This document shows, piece by piece, positions 32,476-44,786 of a stretch of DNA of 64,000 bases. The first letter of the stretch is position 1; each line of letters opens with the position of its first letter. The notes beneath the pieces are model-generated. The model did not search any database, had not been told where the DNA came from, and was given only the letters and a program-made list of their open reading frames with translations. The DNA is from Amblyomma americanum. Taxonomy: Eukaryota; Arthropoda; Arachnida; Ixodida; Ixodidae. The DNA is taken from positions 77,023,056 through 77,087,055 of the forward strand of contig NC_135506.1 of NCBI RefSeq assembly GCF_052857255.1, written 5' to 3'. The translations under genes were made by a program, and so were the position numbers.

Positions 32476-33827
32476 TCACGAGAAATAGTCTGTCATCTTT
32501 CTCTCCTTATTGAATCCTGCAGCAGAAAGCATGTTTTGAAGACTATAAATGTGCCTAAACACTTCTGCTGGATTATTGTCTGCTGAAAAACGCTTCACAA
32601 CAGCGAGGCCCGCAGCTGCATCTGCAGCCGTCAGATACAGCGCGTCATGATCGCAGTCATGAACAGATTTGCTGGGCCGAACAATCAGCACAATTTCACT
32701 GTCCGTAAGAGTGTCGCATGTTTCGACTTCATTGTCCATGGCTATAAATTCTTTGAAATGAACGTCACCAAAAGCAACGTCAAAATCGGTGCCAACATCA
32801 GTGTCAAAATCGGCAACAAGTAGAGAGCACTCTACCGACTCACAGGAAGGAGTTGTCCATGCACAAAATCATTCACTCAAGGCGCTTGCTTTAAAGGACA
32901 TTAACATTCTTGATTATGCCCTGGTCCATAGGCTGCGAGACAGATGCGGTATTTGCAGGAAGGTATGCAAGGTGGATAGCACTTAAGATCATGCGCATTG
33001 CACTGGTCTACAAGAAAGAGCACTTTCCGGATGAATGACATAAATTTCCAAACCAGCTTCATCAGCCAATCTGAAAATTTCTGACATCATCTACGCCTTC
33101 TTGTTTGATGTGTAGTCAACAGGAAGCATTTTCACGCCTTTAAATCATCTTGGCTTGGCAGCTTTCCTCACCACGAGCAGGCGACATAGTTCTGTGCCAG
33201 TCATGTTGGCGGCACGAACAGCACTGAAACCCTATCCTTGCTCCGTTTGCCCCCGGAGCATTAATCCGTTTTGAAAGTAAGTCTTCTCAGGGACAAGCCG
33301 ATAAAAGTGAGCAGACTCATCTGCATTAAAGATATATTCCGGCTGGTACTCGGCCAAGAATCTCGGAAACTTTTCGTCCTTCCACATCGAGATTGTTTCA
33401 GGATATACTAACGCATTCTCTCCAAATACGCTCTTGAAAACCAGATCATGGCAGTCTTTAAAGCATGTCAGCCATCCATCAGATGAAGCAAAGTCGTCGA
33501 TCCCCAATATTACTCCGCTCCGAGAGGTTGGGCTTTCGCAACAATCTCCCCGCTGTTATTCCGTGCTCCTCGAATACATACCAATAGAACCTTCTCAAGC
33601 TCCGGATGGCAGCCTGAATGCATTCACTTACGCGACATCTTAAACATGTCGTGCTCAAAAGCGTCCCGTATTAAGTGCTTATTCTTATTGAAGTTAGAAT
33701 GCGTGTTAGGCTTAATGCCATACTTCCGCCCGATACCTTGCTTGGTGGTTCCTTCCTTTTCCACTTCTCTCAAAATCTCGACTTTCGTCGCCAAGTCAAG
33801 CATGCGATATGGTCCACGAGTCGCCAT
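32476..33827 (-). pseudogene. Tigger/pogo (CENP-B-like) transposase relic
   Basis: From 33827 downward the minus strand encodes MATRGPYRMLDLATKVEILREVEKEGTTK and a helix-turn-helix (QGIGRKYGI). The CENP-B-type second domain follows (GWLTCFKDCHDL). The DDE core starts with YIFNADESAHFYRLVPEKT near 33300, where the first catalytic Asp lies. Near 33200 comes a degenerate VRAANMTGTELCRLLVV block. The C-terminus (EIVLIVRPSKS... ending MTDYFS at 32476) is typical of Tigger proteins. At least four frameshifts or stops interrupt it. It would have moved Tigger-type DNA elements by cut and paste at TA. Confidence 0.75.
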
Positions 33828-34650
33828 GACTGGTACAACCGCTGCATGTGAAGTCCAAATTGTAATCGAAACGTGGAACCATCCGTGACAAACAAATGGC
33901 CAAAATGACTCCGTCGCCCTGCCATTGCACTGTGAAATATCAGCTATATCAGCTCACTTCAAGCCTCATCTGACCACTTTGAGATGAGCGGTGCTATAGG
34001 CACTTACAATGGCAGTGGTGTATTTTGCCGTTTTAAGAAAGTAGCCTCACGATAGTCACAATGGTACCAAAAATGACAGTCGTGATTATCGATTGAAAAA
34101 TAACTTAATTAAATGACATTTTAAGCTGTTTAACATCGAATTATTGAGTGATATTTCTACAGGAATACATGCAAAAATGACGGGATCAACATTTCACTTC
34201 TAATTAATCAGAAATTCTAATTGAGCAGCTTCAAATTATTGAAACCGCCTGCAGCAGCCTTCAGCAACCTGCATCGACTAGCGAATAGCATGGCACATTA
34301 TGACAGCAATTTGGCGGCATTTTCTCCCTTATCCAGTAAGCATAAAAGAGCAGCAATGACACAAAATTAAAAATGAAAAGCAGCTCTTTCAAATGAAGCC
34401 AAGATGGTGGCGATCACTACAGTAGAACGATAATAGCATGTCGTAGAAAAAGCCCTGTTCTTGTGTGAAAATCTACCCACAGAGAGCATGGATCGAAGTT
34501 TTATACTCATTTTACAGCTCAAATATTGACTCTCAAGGTTACAAAATTCAGACTACTACAAAAAAGCTGCAGATTTTGAAAAGTAAATTTTTAGAAAATC
34601 GATTTTTTTTGCAATGTTTTTTTGCTCCAAAGAGCTGCCTTCCCCCTTAA

Positions 34651-35183
34651 AGCGAGTATAGACACCTAATTTTCATGGCATGTTCTCTTCTCTACAATGA
34701 AGCAGAAGACACTACTATGCATGAATAACCATGTGCTATTCGCCTATGGCTGCCAAGTAATTTACAATCAAACTTTTCTGTCACGCTGTTTCTGTTTCCA
34801 TTTCAACAGCCAGACGATGGCTGTAACGTCAAAGTGCAATTATATGTCATATGAGCCATGGAAAAACGACTATATAATCGCTGCTTCATCGTTTTAATTC
34901 ACTAGAGCACTGAAACCATCCTTCCTCAAGAGCCGTAATGACAGCGAATGTAGAAGCAGTGATTATATTGCATGCCTCATGTGACCTATAACCACACTTT
35001 GACATCACAGCTACCATTCCGCTGTTTAAACCGAAACCAAAACAGCACGAGAAAGTAATTCGATCATAAATAAATTAGCAGTCGTAGGAAAATACCACAC
35101 GGTAATTCATGTATAATAATGCCTTATGCATCATTAAAAACAAAAAAACACACCCGAAAGTTAGGTGTCTATACCCCTTCAAA
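34651..35183. mobile_element. TTAA-ended foldback MITE, copy 2
   Basis: The element starts after TTAA (34647-34650) with AGCGAGTATAGACACCTAA and ends with TTAGGTGTCTATACCCC near 35178. The arms pair around a centre near 34915. On the left are CACGCTGTTTCTGTTTC and TATATAATCGCTGCTTC; on the right are GAAGCAGTGATTATAT and AAACAGCACG (all inverted matches). The whole unit could fold into one long hairpin. The flanking 34630-34650 sequence (CTGCCTTCCCCCTTAA) looks like the end of another TTAA-type element. Confidence 0.65.
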
Positions 35184-35321
35184 GTACCGACACAACTTCA
35201 GAACACACGGCAGAAACGGCCATAAAGACACAACGAATCCACTCATTGTGTCCTCATGCATGCATATCAGCCACATTTTCTGAACTTGCACAAAAGGGTT
35301 AAGGCGTGAGCAAAATTTTAC

Positions 35322-35660
35322 ATCCAATGCAGCACACATGAGTCGGCAGAAAGAGAGTCGGACACTGGTTGTCGGCCCTTGCCTCAAACTGTGTGACGAG
35401 ATCTTGCATGGCAGGCACAGAGCTCTCTAGCAGGGCCACTGACATGGGCGCCATGCGCTGGCTCATTCACTTCCTCAGCTCCTGGTCTGAGCATGTCTTA
35501 GGGCTCTGGTTGAGGTCAATGTGACCCCTCGTGACAAGATACTCAACAAGGTGGGAGGCCGTCAGTGCTTTTGCCTCCTTCTTGGTCCGAGCGCTGCCAT
35601 TGAACGAAAGGTTGCACGGCCACTTCACGGTCAACGTACATGTCTCACAGAGATGGTGTG
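35322..35660 (-). pseudogene. DHX30: DHX30-like helicase, second dsRNA-binding-domain exon with an in-frame TGA
   Basis: After a T-rich stretch ending GCCAG, the exon opens with HHLCETCTLTVKWPCNLSFNGSARTKKEAKALTA. This is the beta strand and terminal lysine-rich helix of a double-stranded-RNA-binding domain (LTVKWP ... F.G.. ..KKEAK..A). It continues to SDQELRK, meets TGA at 35467-35469, and stays open in the same frame for 48 more codons (MSQRMAPMSVALLESS...). A GTAAAA donor after 35322 would leave one base, matching the two bases at the start of 25618. Alternatively the exon could end at a GTGAAT donor just before the TGA (last base 35471), but then the phase with the next exon fails. I favour a premature stop, possibly from CGA. 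Confidence 0.7.
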
Positions 35661-35879
35661 CTGGCAAAAAAAAAAAAAATACAGATGACGCATTTATATA
35701 GTCTATGGAGACATTACATTTCAATGAAGCCATGCACCTTACAAGCCCAAACACCACGTTGGCTGGCTGTGCTTTGTGATGATGCGCAAGACATTAGCAA
35801 AAGTAAAATGCCATGTGGGATTTACTTACACCTAGTAAGCAGCTCATAACTGAATCTCTCCTCTCATGCTCTTTGAATT

Positions 35880-36180
35880 CAGCAGTGAAACGATGGATAC
35901 GATGTCAATGCTAGTTTAGGTCATGTGAGGAACACAAAAATATATTTTAGCCACTCCTTCATTTATTGTCAATCCAGCTCTTGAACAGGGTGGCACACGA
36001 GTAGCAATGAATCAAAACGTCAAAACAACAATTATACTGCTTTTTTTTTCAGGCCTCGCATGATAAACTAAAGTTCAATATAATGCCCATCATTTTGCTG
36101 TTGAAACAGAAACTAAAACTGCATGAAATAAATAATTCAATTATAAATTATTTAACAGGTGTAAGCGAATTCCATATGAG
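35880..36180. mobile_element. TTAA-type foldback MITE, diverged copy 3
   Basis: This shares the right-arm sequence of copies 1 and 2: the CAATTATACTGC segment, a CTCGCATGATAAAC block, TTGCTGTTGAAACAGAAAC and AATTATAAATTATTTAACAGG. The left arm (35885-35990) is its degraded inverse. The ends are not preserved well enough to define. Confidence 0.5.
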
Positions 36181-36936
36181 GATATATGTACAGTTGTGCC
36201 TCGTTAATACGACCCCTGTTAATATGGACGACTCAAATTATGGACAATTTTTCTTGGGACACAACCTCTTCAAGGTCTTTATGCCTGCCCAGATAGTGGA
36301 CAGGGGGGAATAATGGACAGAGTCCATTGGGGTCCACGTATTTTTGCCCCTTTAATATGGACAGTGATGAGAACAAAATCTCTACCGCCCCAAACAGACG
36401 ATGTATTTTCTGCATGTTGAGTGCAGGGCACCAGAGGAATACAGTGAAAAAGTGTAAATGACCGAGTGGTGGCATTTTTCTTTTGTGGTAGCATGTTTTA
36501 CAGTGCGAAGATGTCCAGTAAGCGCACCTTACCATTTTTCGTGTTCCAAGCATGGTTGTGAAGAAATCTCTCTCTGCAGGTTGTAGTACTACATACAAAG
36601 CCGCGTTCAGCTCCTGTCTGCCGACAGAGTCCTGGTAAATAGTAGCGGTTCGTGGGGTGTGGACAGATGTAGGAGTTAAGTCATGTTGCCATGAAACGCC
36701 ATGAAGTGTATCACAGATTACTAGGCATGTCAAGCTGCACCGCATTATATTAAGCGTAACGGTGACTAAAATAATGGGCTTGTGGGTACTAAAGCAACAT
36801 CTGATTTCAACTTCACTACCAGCCACTATGCACAGAAGCAGGCCTTATTCATAGCTAGTTATTTTTCTGAATACTTTTTTCTGCCATTCATTATTTCGAA
36901 TGACTCGCGTTAGTTTTTTTCGGGAATCAAAATGTG
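36181..36936. other. no gene; pogo/Tigger-like terminus and unassigned sequence
   Basis: The segment starting ACAGTTGTGCCTCGTTAATACG near 36191, with repeated TTAATATGGAC motifs up to 36365, resembles the terminal region of a pogo/Tigger element. A 197-codon minus frame (36233-36826) has no domain and overlaps this repeat, so it is not annotated. Confidence 0.4.
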
Positions 36937-37812
36937 CATATTAGCGCATTGAACCCACTCGCATATGAACCCCCCTCCCCTCTACTTTTGTCCGGGAAAA
37001 TTTGTTTTTAAACCATCAACTTTTGGTACCGCATTCCTCAGTTTTCAAGCAGATCGCAGTGCAGACCTTGGCAGCTCGCCAAGATGCTGCCCGGATAACA
37101 TCATAGCGCGTTGATATTTTGACGAGAGCTCCTATCAAAGATGAAGGGGCGGGGGGGGGGGGGGGTCTGCTCAGCCAAGACGTGCGGTCTTGACAGAAGT
37201 GCTGGCGGTGGTGGCTTGCTTGGCGTGCTGCTGCGCGCTAGCCTTAGAAAGCTGGCGGACGCTCGAGCAATGGAGAGGAGCACAGCAGTTTAAACCAGAA
37301 CCCTATAAAACATCCTCTACCTGAAGTGCTGTGAAGGAAGCAGGACCTTCAGACCCCAAAGCGATTTGGTAAGCACGAGATCGAAAGCGAAAATGATTAA
37401 CCCCTCACCACCCTGCATGTTTTTTTAACCTCACGTAAACAATGCAAACCTGACCTTGAGGGCCAGTGTTCAGAATGTTCGCTTTATCTCGCCACGATTT
37501 GCCGGCACCGCTGGCTATCACAAAATGGTCGGAATGCGCTGTTTTCCACCGAAGCATACATCGGCGTACAAGCAGGATAACCGGCATATAGTGGAAAACA
37601 CCTTAGAACTGAACGATTCAAAACAATGCCAGCACAATCACGTCTGACCGCATGCTTTTGTTGATGATGGATGGACGGACAGACCTAAGTACGGGCTGGC
37701 GGCGCATGATGAAATTTTGACTCTAAAAAAATACTTGAAACTTTTTCTCACGTAATGCACCCACCCCCCAAATAGACTCCGAAAAAAAGTGGGTTCATTA
37801 CGCGAGTATATA
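36937..37812. mobile_element. Tigger-like MITE, copy 2
   Basis: This is the second copy of the element at 8930-9635, in the same orientation. Left end blocks (GCATTGAACCCACTC, GAACCCCCCTCCCC) and the right end (GTGGGTTCATTACGCGAGTATATA) are inverted. Shared internal blocks include GCAGACCTTGGCAGC and GATGGATGGACGGAC. A poly-G run of about 15 lies near 37150. It lacks a transposase frame. Confidence 0.65.
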
Positions 37813-38456
37813 CGGCAAATATCTCACAGACATTCCCAAAGAAGAAAAAAATGTAAATGAAAATTTGGTGTTTATACTCCTTTAACTCTTTAACTACCAA
37901 CCCTGAGCTGTACTTGTCATGAAAGATTGTACCAATATCCCCAATGACTGAGTCACACTCGTCCTGCCCATGTTATGCTGCTCCCAAGACCGAAGACATG
38001 TTATGGTTGCCAAATGCGTTGCTTGCAATTTTCAGCACCAGAGGGAGACAGATCTCTGCGAACAAAACACATTTCGCACCTTTAACGTGTGTTTTAAGCC
38101 TGACAACAGTCATTTCCTAATGACATCACACATGAAAAATGCCAATGCCAGCACTGTCCTGAGAAAAAGAGTTGCTTTTTGAAGCAGTTCAGGCAGCAGC
38201 ATTACTGACGATTTAAAGTGTTTTCGACAGTGACCAACTTCGTTCAAAAGCTGGAGACGTCTTCAGATGACGGCAACAGCGACGCGCTCGGTAGTGCATG
38301 CTTACTAATGATGAAACCTTGCATCTGTTAAGACACAGCAACTTTTATGCACTCTGCAATGTGTTAAAGTGCATCAGATGAAATAATTACCACGCTGTAT
38401 AGTACGCTGTATAGTATTCGGCTTAAACTGAGGAAGATGATCTTGATGTTCATTCA

Positions 38457-40413
38457 ATGCACGATAATCTGACATCAATAATTATGGAGTGCGCAGTAGA
38501 AGTAGGCGGTAGGACAGTTCGAAAGGATACCGGGAAGCTATCTCAGGTGACGAAAGATCTGATTAAGAAGCGCCAAAACATGAGGGCATCTAACCCTACC
38601 GATAGAATAGAACTAACGGAGATATCAAAGTTAATAAATAAGCGCAAGGTAGCCGACTTAAGGAAGTTTAATATGGAGAGAATCGAGCATGCTATAAAGA
38701 ACGGAGGTAGCCTAAAAACAGTGAAGAGGAAACTAGGCATAGGTAAAAACCAGATGTATGCATTAAGAGACAAGCAGGGCAATGTCATTAACAATATGGA
38801 TAAGATAGTTAACGTAGCCGAAGAGTTCTACACAGACCTGTACAGTAGCCAATGTAATCAGAGCGCTAATGAGAAAGACAGCAGTGCACAGCAATGCGTC
38901 ATCCCGCCAGTAACGAAAGATGAAGTAAAGAAAGCCTTAGAAGCAATGAAAAGGGGAAAAGCAGCTGGGGAAGATAAAGTAACAGCAGATCTGTTGAAGG
39001 ATGGAGGGGACATCGTGCTTGAGAAACTAGCCACCCTGTATACGCAATGCCTTATGACCTCGACTATACCAGAAGCTTGGAAGAATGCAAACATTATCTT
39101 AATTCATAAGAAGGGAGATGCCAAGGACTTGAAAAATTACAGGCCGATCAGCTTACTATCCGTTGCCTACAAAGTATTTACTAAGGTAATCGCTAATAGA
39201 GTCAGGGCAACGTTAGACTTTAATCAACCAAATGATCAGGCAGGCTTTCGTAAAGGATATTCCACAATAGATCATATTCACACTATCAGTCAGGTGATAG
39301 AGAAATGCGCAGAATATAACCAACGTCTATATATAGCTTTCATTGATTACGAGAAAGCATTCGACTCAGTGGAAACCTCAGCAGTCATACAGGCATTGCG
39401 TAATCAGGGGGTAGAAGAGCCTTATGTCCAAATACTGGAAGATATATATAGCAACTGCACAGCTACTATAGTCCTCCATAAAGTCAGCAATAAAATTCCA
39501 ATAAGGAAGGGCGTCAGGCAAGGAGACACGATCTCGCCAATGCTGTTCACCGCATGTTTACAGGAGGTATTTCGAGGCCTGAATTGGGAACAGTTGGGAA
39601 TAAGAATAAATGGAGAATACCTAAATAATCTGCGATTTGCTGATGACATTGCCTTGCTGAGTCACTCAGGAGGTGACCTGCAAATCATGATCAATGAGTT
39701 AGACAGGCAGAGCAGATCGATAGGTCTAAAAATTAACATGCAGAAAACCAAGGTAATGTTCAACAGCCTAGCAAGGGAACAACAGTTTACAATTGGCAGC
39801 GAGAGCCTAGAAATAGTGACGGAATACGTCTACTTAGGGCAGGTAGTGACAGCTGATCCGGATTATGAGAGGGAGATAACTAGAAGGATAAGAATGGGGT
39901 GGAGCGCATATGGCAAATTCTTGCAGATCATGAGTGGCAGTTTACCAATTTCCCTCAAGAGGAAAGTGTACAACAGCATAATCTTACCGGTACTCACCTA
40001 CGGGGCAGAAACGTGGACGCTAACGAAAAGAGTTCAGCTTAAGTTAAGGACAACACAGCGAGCCATGGAAAGAAAAATGATAGGTGTAACGTTAAGAGAT
40101 CGGAAGCGGGCACAGTGGGTGAGGGAACAAACACGGGTTAATGACATCCTAATCGAAATCAAGAAAAAGAAATGGGCTTGGGCAGGGCATGTAATGCGAA
40201 GGCAAGATAACCGCTGGTCCTTAAGGGTAATGGAGTGGATTCCAAGAGAAAGTAAGCGTAGCAGGGGCGGCAGAAGGTTAGGTGGGCGGATGAGATTAAG
40301 AAGTTTGCAGGCAAAGGGTGGATGCAGCTGGCAAAGGATAGGGTTAATTGGAGAGACATGGGAGAGGCCTTTGCCCTGCAGTGGGTGTAGTAAGGCTGAT
40401 GATGATGATGATA
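38457..40413 (+). pseudogene. 5'-truncated RTE-type retrotransposon, reverse transcriptase ORF
   Basis: An open frame of 688 codons starts at 38457. It has the thumb/linker region (MRASNPTDRIELTEISKLIN) and a full reverse transcriptase: NYRPISLLSVAYKVF near 39140, FIDYEKAFDSV near 39340, VRQGDTISPMLF near 39510 and the FADDIALLSHS active site near 39640. A C-terminal RTE domain follows (GAETWTLTKR...W.GHVMR). It copies its RNA at a nicked target. The endonuclease domain is absent, so the copy is truncated at its 5' end, as usual for target-primed insertion. Near 40280 a single-base shift takes the frame out of register. The true C-terminus (WADEIKKFAGKGWMQLAKDR...ALQWV) continues in another frame to a stop near 40390. 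(GAT)n at 40398-40412 is the RTE-type tail. No stop occurs within the RT domain, so the insertion is young. Confidence 0.85.
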
Positions 40414-40482
40414 GTACACTGCAACCCATTACCATGCCATGCACGGAGGGAAAGCCACCCTCAAGAGCAGCTTTCTTTTTAA

Positions 40483-42819
40483 GGGGGGATGCTAGGTTGA
40501 ACAGCCAACTTTGGCACCACTGAACCAACTGTGATAAAATTTTCAGGGATGGTGTATCTTCTCATTAGACTACATTCAAAATTTCAGCTCCCTAGCTCAA
40601 ACAGAAAAGAAGTTATGGCTATCATAATAAGCAGTCATATGTGTCTGCTTAGGAAAACTATCATTTCGAAAACAATGGAGTAATACTAACTGTTAGTAAT
40701 TAGATATCTTCTAGAATGTGTATAGTGCAGGATAAGGCTGGCTACATGTTTTTATACCATTTGTGTAAAAGTTCTATTTTTTTGTTGTGATTATATGTCA
40801 GACATCTCGAAATATTTTGTTAGAAAATATTTAGCCACCTAAAGAGCACCTTACCTTGTTCCTGAGAAAATTCCAATCGAGAAACCACCTTGAAAGCAGT
40901 CTTTGGCAATGCAGTTTGGAAATGATAGTTTTCCTAACAGTTCTAACGGTTTTGTTTTCTCAAAAACTGCAAACTGAGAAAAATGAGCAAAGATTTCAGA
41001 ACATGCTATTTTATTTGGGGGTAAAAAAAAATATTACTCAAAGTGCCCTGCTTCATACGTCGGGCCCTCCTCTTCAACACGAGAAATTTAGAAGCCCCTT
41101 CCTATTGGTCCAAACAGTTCCACATGTGTTTGGTTTTTTTATCTTGAAGGCAGTTGAACAGTGCTGGACTACTGTACCAATTATCTACAAATAGCGACTG
41201 TCCTTTTCCGAGGTAGTCTTCAAGCAGCTCTAGAAAGATGAAGCCAGAAAATCCCATATCCTTGACCATGGTCATGTTTGTCGTCGCTCCAGTGTACACA
41301 ACTAATTTCAGAATGTAGCCGGTTTTGACATCACAAAGAACAAAGAACTTGACACCAAAGTGGTGCCTTTTCGAAAGAATGTATTGCCAAAATGACCGCC
41401 GCCCTTTCCATGACATCATAGACTCGTCTGTGCACAGGTCTTGGTGCGGAATTAGTATGCTACTCAGCTTGCTCTGAATTGCTTCCATAAATGGCCGCAC
41501 TGTTCTCAGCTGATCTGCGACATCTGTGGAGTTACTCAGATAGAGGAGCCACAGGAGGAGCAGGAAGTGGTTCAACGAAAAAATGGTTGCAAGAAATGGT
41601 GTGTGCAACATAGAATTTGTGCTTCATTAGTCTTGCAAGGCATTCTTTCTTATCAGCCTCGTCAGCAGAACGACTTCAAAGAAACAGTACGTTCCTGCTA
41701 CATGTCTCCACCAAAGCTTTCAGCCGTAACTTGCGTGCAACTCTTTGTGCGCTTGTCTTCACTTGCCCAAACGGAATCGTTTCACTCACGATGTGTGAAA
41801 CGATTGGCTCATCAAAAAACAGCTTGAAATAGTCATCATCTTGCGCATCCGGTTGAAGAGTTGCGCTCGCAGATGGTCCTGAAAGTGACGCGTCGAAAGG
41901 AAACAACGTAGGTGAGAAATCGCCTTTCTTCCACATAGTTTCCGTTTGCCGTGCACGCTTCAGGGACAATGGTCCCATCGTTTGAACATCCGAATCTGAC
42001 AGTGCGGAACTCACCTCTTCCTTGGATGAGACGCTGTCAGAGTCCGAGCTCGGCTCGTATCCAGAATCGGAAGAGCCACCGCTCCAAAGAGCAGACAAAG
42101 GACCCGCGCACTCAGCCATCCAAAAGTAACCACGCTCAGGGAGGATGTGCTTTCAGTGGCCTGCACAACGGAGATAAATGAAACGTTGTGTGATCAAGAA
42201 GACAGAGGGAGATGAAAAAATGCTAAAGCAAAGTTTGAGGGGCTTTACGTTTACTGCTGCAAGCCAGAAGTGAGGGTGCGGCGAGAGAGCGAAAGCAGCA
42301 ATCGAGTCATGTGTCCGCCTCTTTTTGGAGAGGCAACGACGTGTGCCCCTGAACTTGATGCCCCGTAGCAGATACGCCAACAGAAGAAAGATAAAAACCT
42401 TCAAACCAGCGGAGATGGCAGAACAACCCTTGAACCCATAACCACATGCGCGACGCATGATCCAGCGAATGCAGAGCGACCACGGCATTCAGCAAAGAAA
42501 TAGATGGAGTGACAGTCGCCCCATACTCTTCAATACATGTACCAAAACAGTGCGGGGCGAAAATACGAACTTGTAGAAAGTTTCAAAAGATGGTGGCCAG
42601 TTCAGGAGCGCTAGCTTTGCGCTCCAGCACGAAATTTTGAACGCACGATAAAGAACGGACCGGTACGTCAGTGACACTCAGTGACACTATGGGGGGGAAG
42701 CACGAAGACAAACCGGTACGTCCGTGACGGCGAAAGGTTTAAACCAGCAATCTAAAACAACTCAAAATTAAAAACACAATTTTTTTTCCGAAAATCCGTA
42801 TTTTAGTTCCACATCCCCC
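40483..42819 (-). mobile_element. piggyBac DNA transposon, 2.34 kb
   Basis: TTAA at 40479-40482 is followed by GGGGGGATGCTAGG. At the other end ACATCCCCC is followed by TTAA at 42820-42823. Inverted GGGGGATG ends next to duplicated TTAA are diagnostic of piggyBac-type insertion. A transposase gene on the minus strand lies inside. The left end begins about 70 bp after the tail of the RTE insertion. Confidence 0.82.
41102..42119 (-). pseudogene. piggyBac transposase, broken
   Basis: The frame starts at 42119 with an acidic, serine-rich region (GGSSDSGYEPSSDSDSVSS), usual at the N-terminus of piggyBac proteins. It continues with WKKGDFSPTLFPFDASLSGPS. The catalytic DDE region carries LCTDESMMSWKGR near 41420 (first catalytic Asp) and LFVDNWYSSPAL near 41170 (second Asp). 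The segment between about 41610 and 41680 is frameshifted and shortened, removing much of the domain that precedes the first catalytic residue. After 41102 the frame is broken, and the third catalytic Asp and the C-terminal cysteine-rich domain are not visible. The protein would excise and insert elements precisely at TTAA. Confidence 0.82.
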
Positions 42820-42823
42820 TTAA

Positions 42824-44780
42824 ACATTTGTCAACTCTAACCAGAAACCAATGAAGTAATACATTTTCAGAATTAGAAGTACACAGATAAATTTACGACT
42901 ACTTAAAAATTTTTTCAAAGCATCCGAAAATGACTCTCAAGAGGTCCTACTTTCACCACAGCAGTCGCCGGCCTAGACACTCAATAAGATTAATTCGCGC
43001 TAAAGAGAACGCAAATGAGACTGGACTCTATAAGCCCCACTGAAGTTCTTTATATCTTGAGCAATCAAGCATAAACCAACCTTTAGAGGAAGCCAAAGTG
43101 TCAATAAATGCCTTTGTACCTCCATTATCAGTCGCATTTTTCAAAACCTTGGTGGTTTTGAATCTAGTTTTCTGGATAATTTTTTTCATCAAACTCTAGA
43201 AAATGTATCAATGAAGTTTCACTGCATTTGCCATCACTACCTCACATTGAAGAGGCTTTCCATGAAGTACTCAATATTTCAGGATTTTCAAGGCTTTGCA
43301 AATGGCACTTCCAAAATCAATACTTTTCAGTAGTCTTACTACAGCCTCTTAGTACTATACACTGAACTTGCATGTACAGCCGGCAGTAAAAGTTTACGGG
43401 ATGTGGGTGTGTAGAAAAATCAATTCTGGGACCGTCACGTCTCGCGAGCCAACCACATGAAAGGACAGCACGTATGAGGGGCTGTGCATGCTCCATCCAT
43501 TAATACCAATACCCGGAGGTGGCATGAAACAGCACTGCGATGAATCTGATCCTCAGCACTCACAATCATCAAACTCTTGCTGCCGACTGAGCCAGCAGCA
43601 CCAAGATCCATGAAACACAAGCTTCCAAAGCTGCGTTTTGATGCGAGATTGACAGTAAAATACGCAACCAGCTGTCCTTCAAAGTGCATGCAGTTCTCAA
43701 TTCTGTCAAGAAAATGAGCACCTTAGAGTGCATATATATATGTACCTCTCTTGATGCCAGAACCCGCCGGAAAGCAAGAAAAAAATGACCACAAAAGTCC
43801 ATCCAACCCAATCTTATGAGGCCTTCCCTACAATAATTTCAGGCCCAATAGCATCCCACCATTCCATTCAAAAACATATTCTGAAGACCTGTGCCCTGAA
43901 CTGAAAGAATGGAGCCATGCACACATGGAACTTACTCTGTGAGAGGACCACAGTGTATGAAGGCAAGAGCGCCTCATCGCCTTTCAGGATGCACACAGAT
44001 GTTGTGTACCACAGACTTGGCTCGACCCAATTCTCGCTTCTCAGTCCAGGCGCTAAGTCTCTAACTTGGCACGTGCACTGAGAGGTTTTCCATTCGTGTC
44101 AGGTACTGAAAATGTAAAAGCAATCACATGAATTAGCAAAGAAGTTCCAAGAATGTTTGCGCACCTTTGAATTGGAGTCATCAATATTTACGTGCTGAAG
44201 CTATAAGGCATCAGGGCTGGACTTTAGAGGAAGTTTCTAGGATAAAAAATTTATGACTCATGAAAAACTTACTAAAAAAAAGTTACGACTGCGTGGATCC
44301 TTGAGTAATTACATAAAAATCCTAATGTCTTTAATGCTGCAATTTCTAACCACTGCAGCACTTTGTACACAACTGTGTACATGACCGCCAGAAAATAGTT
44401 AATTTTTTCACATTACAAAACTAGCTTTAATTAGGTCTAAATATACTGTTAAGGTGGTAAAACCCTTCCTTGAATTTAAATGAGGAGTGCAGTCTAAAAG
44501 GATATGCCCACTTTGCACAACAACAGCCATACCAACAAGCTGTAAAGCTAAAAAATTTAATTTCTAGAAAACATTCCCAGACAGAATAGGTGACGAGAGC
44601 TGCTTGTGCAAATTTAATTAGTGAGGATGGACTATAACAAAATGCCAAGAAAAATTGATGATGGCCTAGCTCTGTTAAGCCAGGATATGCGTAGCATAAG
44701 CACGGCGACATCTGGTTTGGAAGAGTTAATATATGAAAGGCGCTCATTCACTACATGCGTCCTTATTCACTGTTAAACCT
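42824..44780. other. no gene assigned; two weak exon-like frames on the minus strand
   Basis: Minus-strand frames near 43700-43435 (after acceptor TTCTTGACAG; contains SFGSLCFMDLGAAGSVGSKSLMIV) and near 44065-43940 (LRSENWVEPSLWYTTSVCILKGDEALLPSYTVVLSQ, ending at a GTAAGT donor) look protein-like. They do not join each other in phase, because a TGA appears. They do not fit the phases of the flanking helicase exons, which join perfectly without them. I do not recognise them. They could be remnants of another gene or chance. Confidence 0.25.
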
Positions 44781-44786
44781 GGAGCT

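Noticed and set aside
36233..36826. 197-codon minus-strand frame
   Set aside because: No domain, unusual composition, and it overlaps a Tigger-like terminal region; treated as chance.
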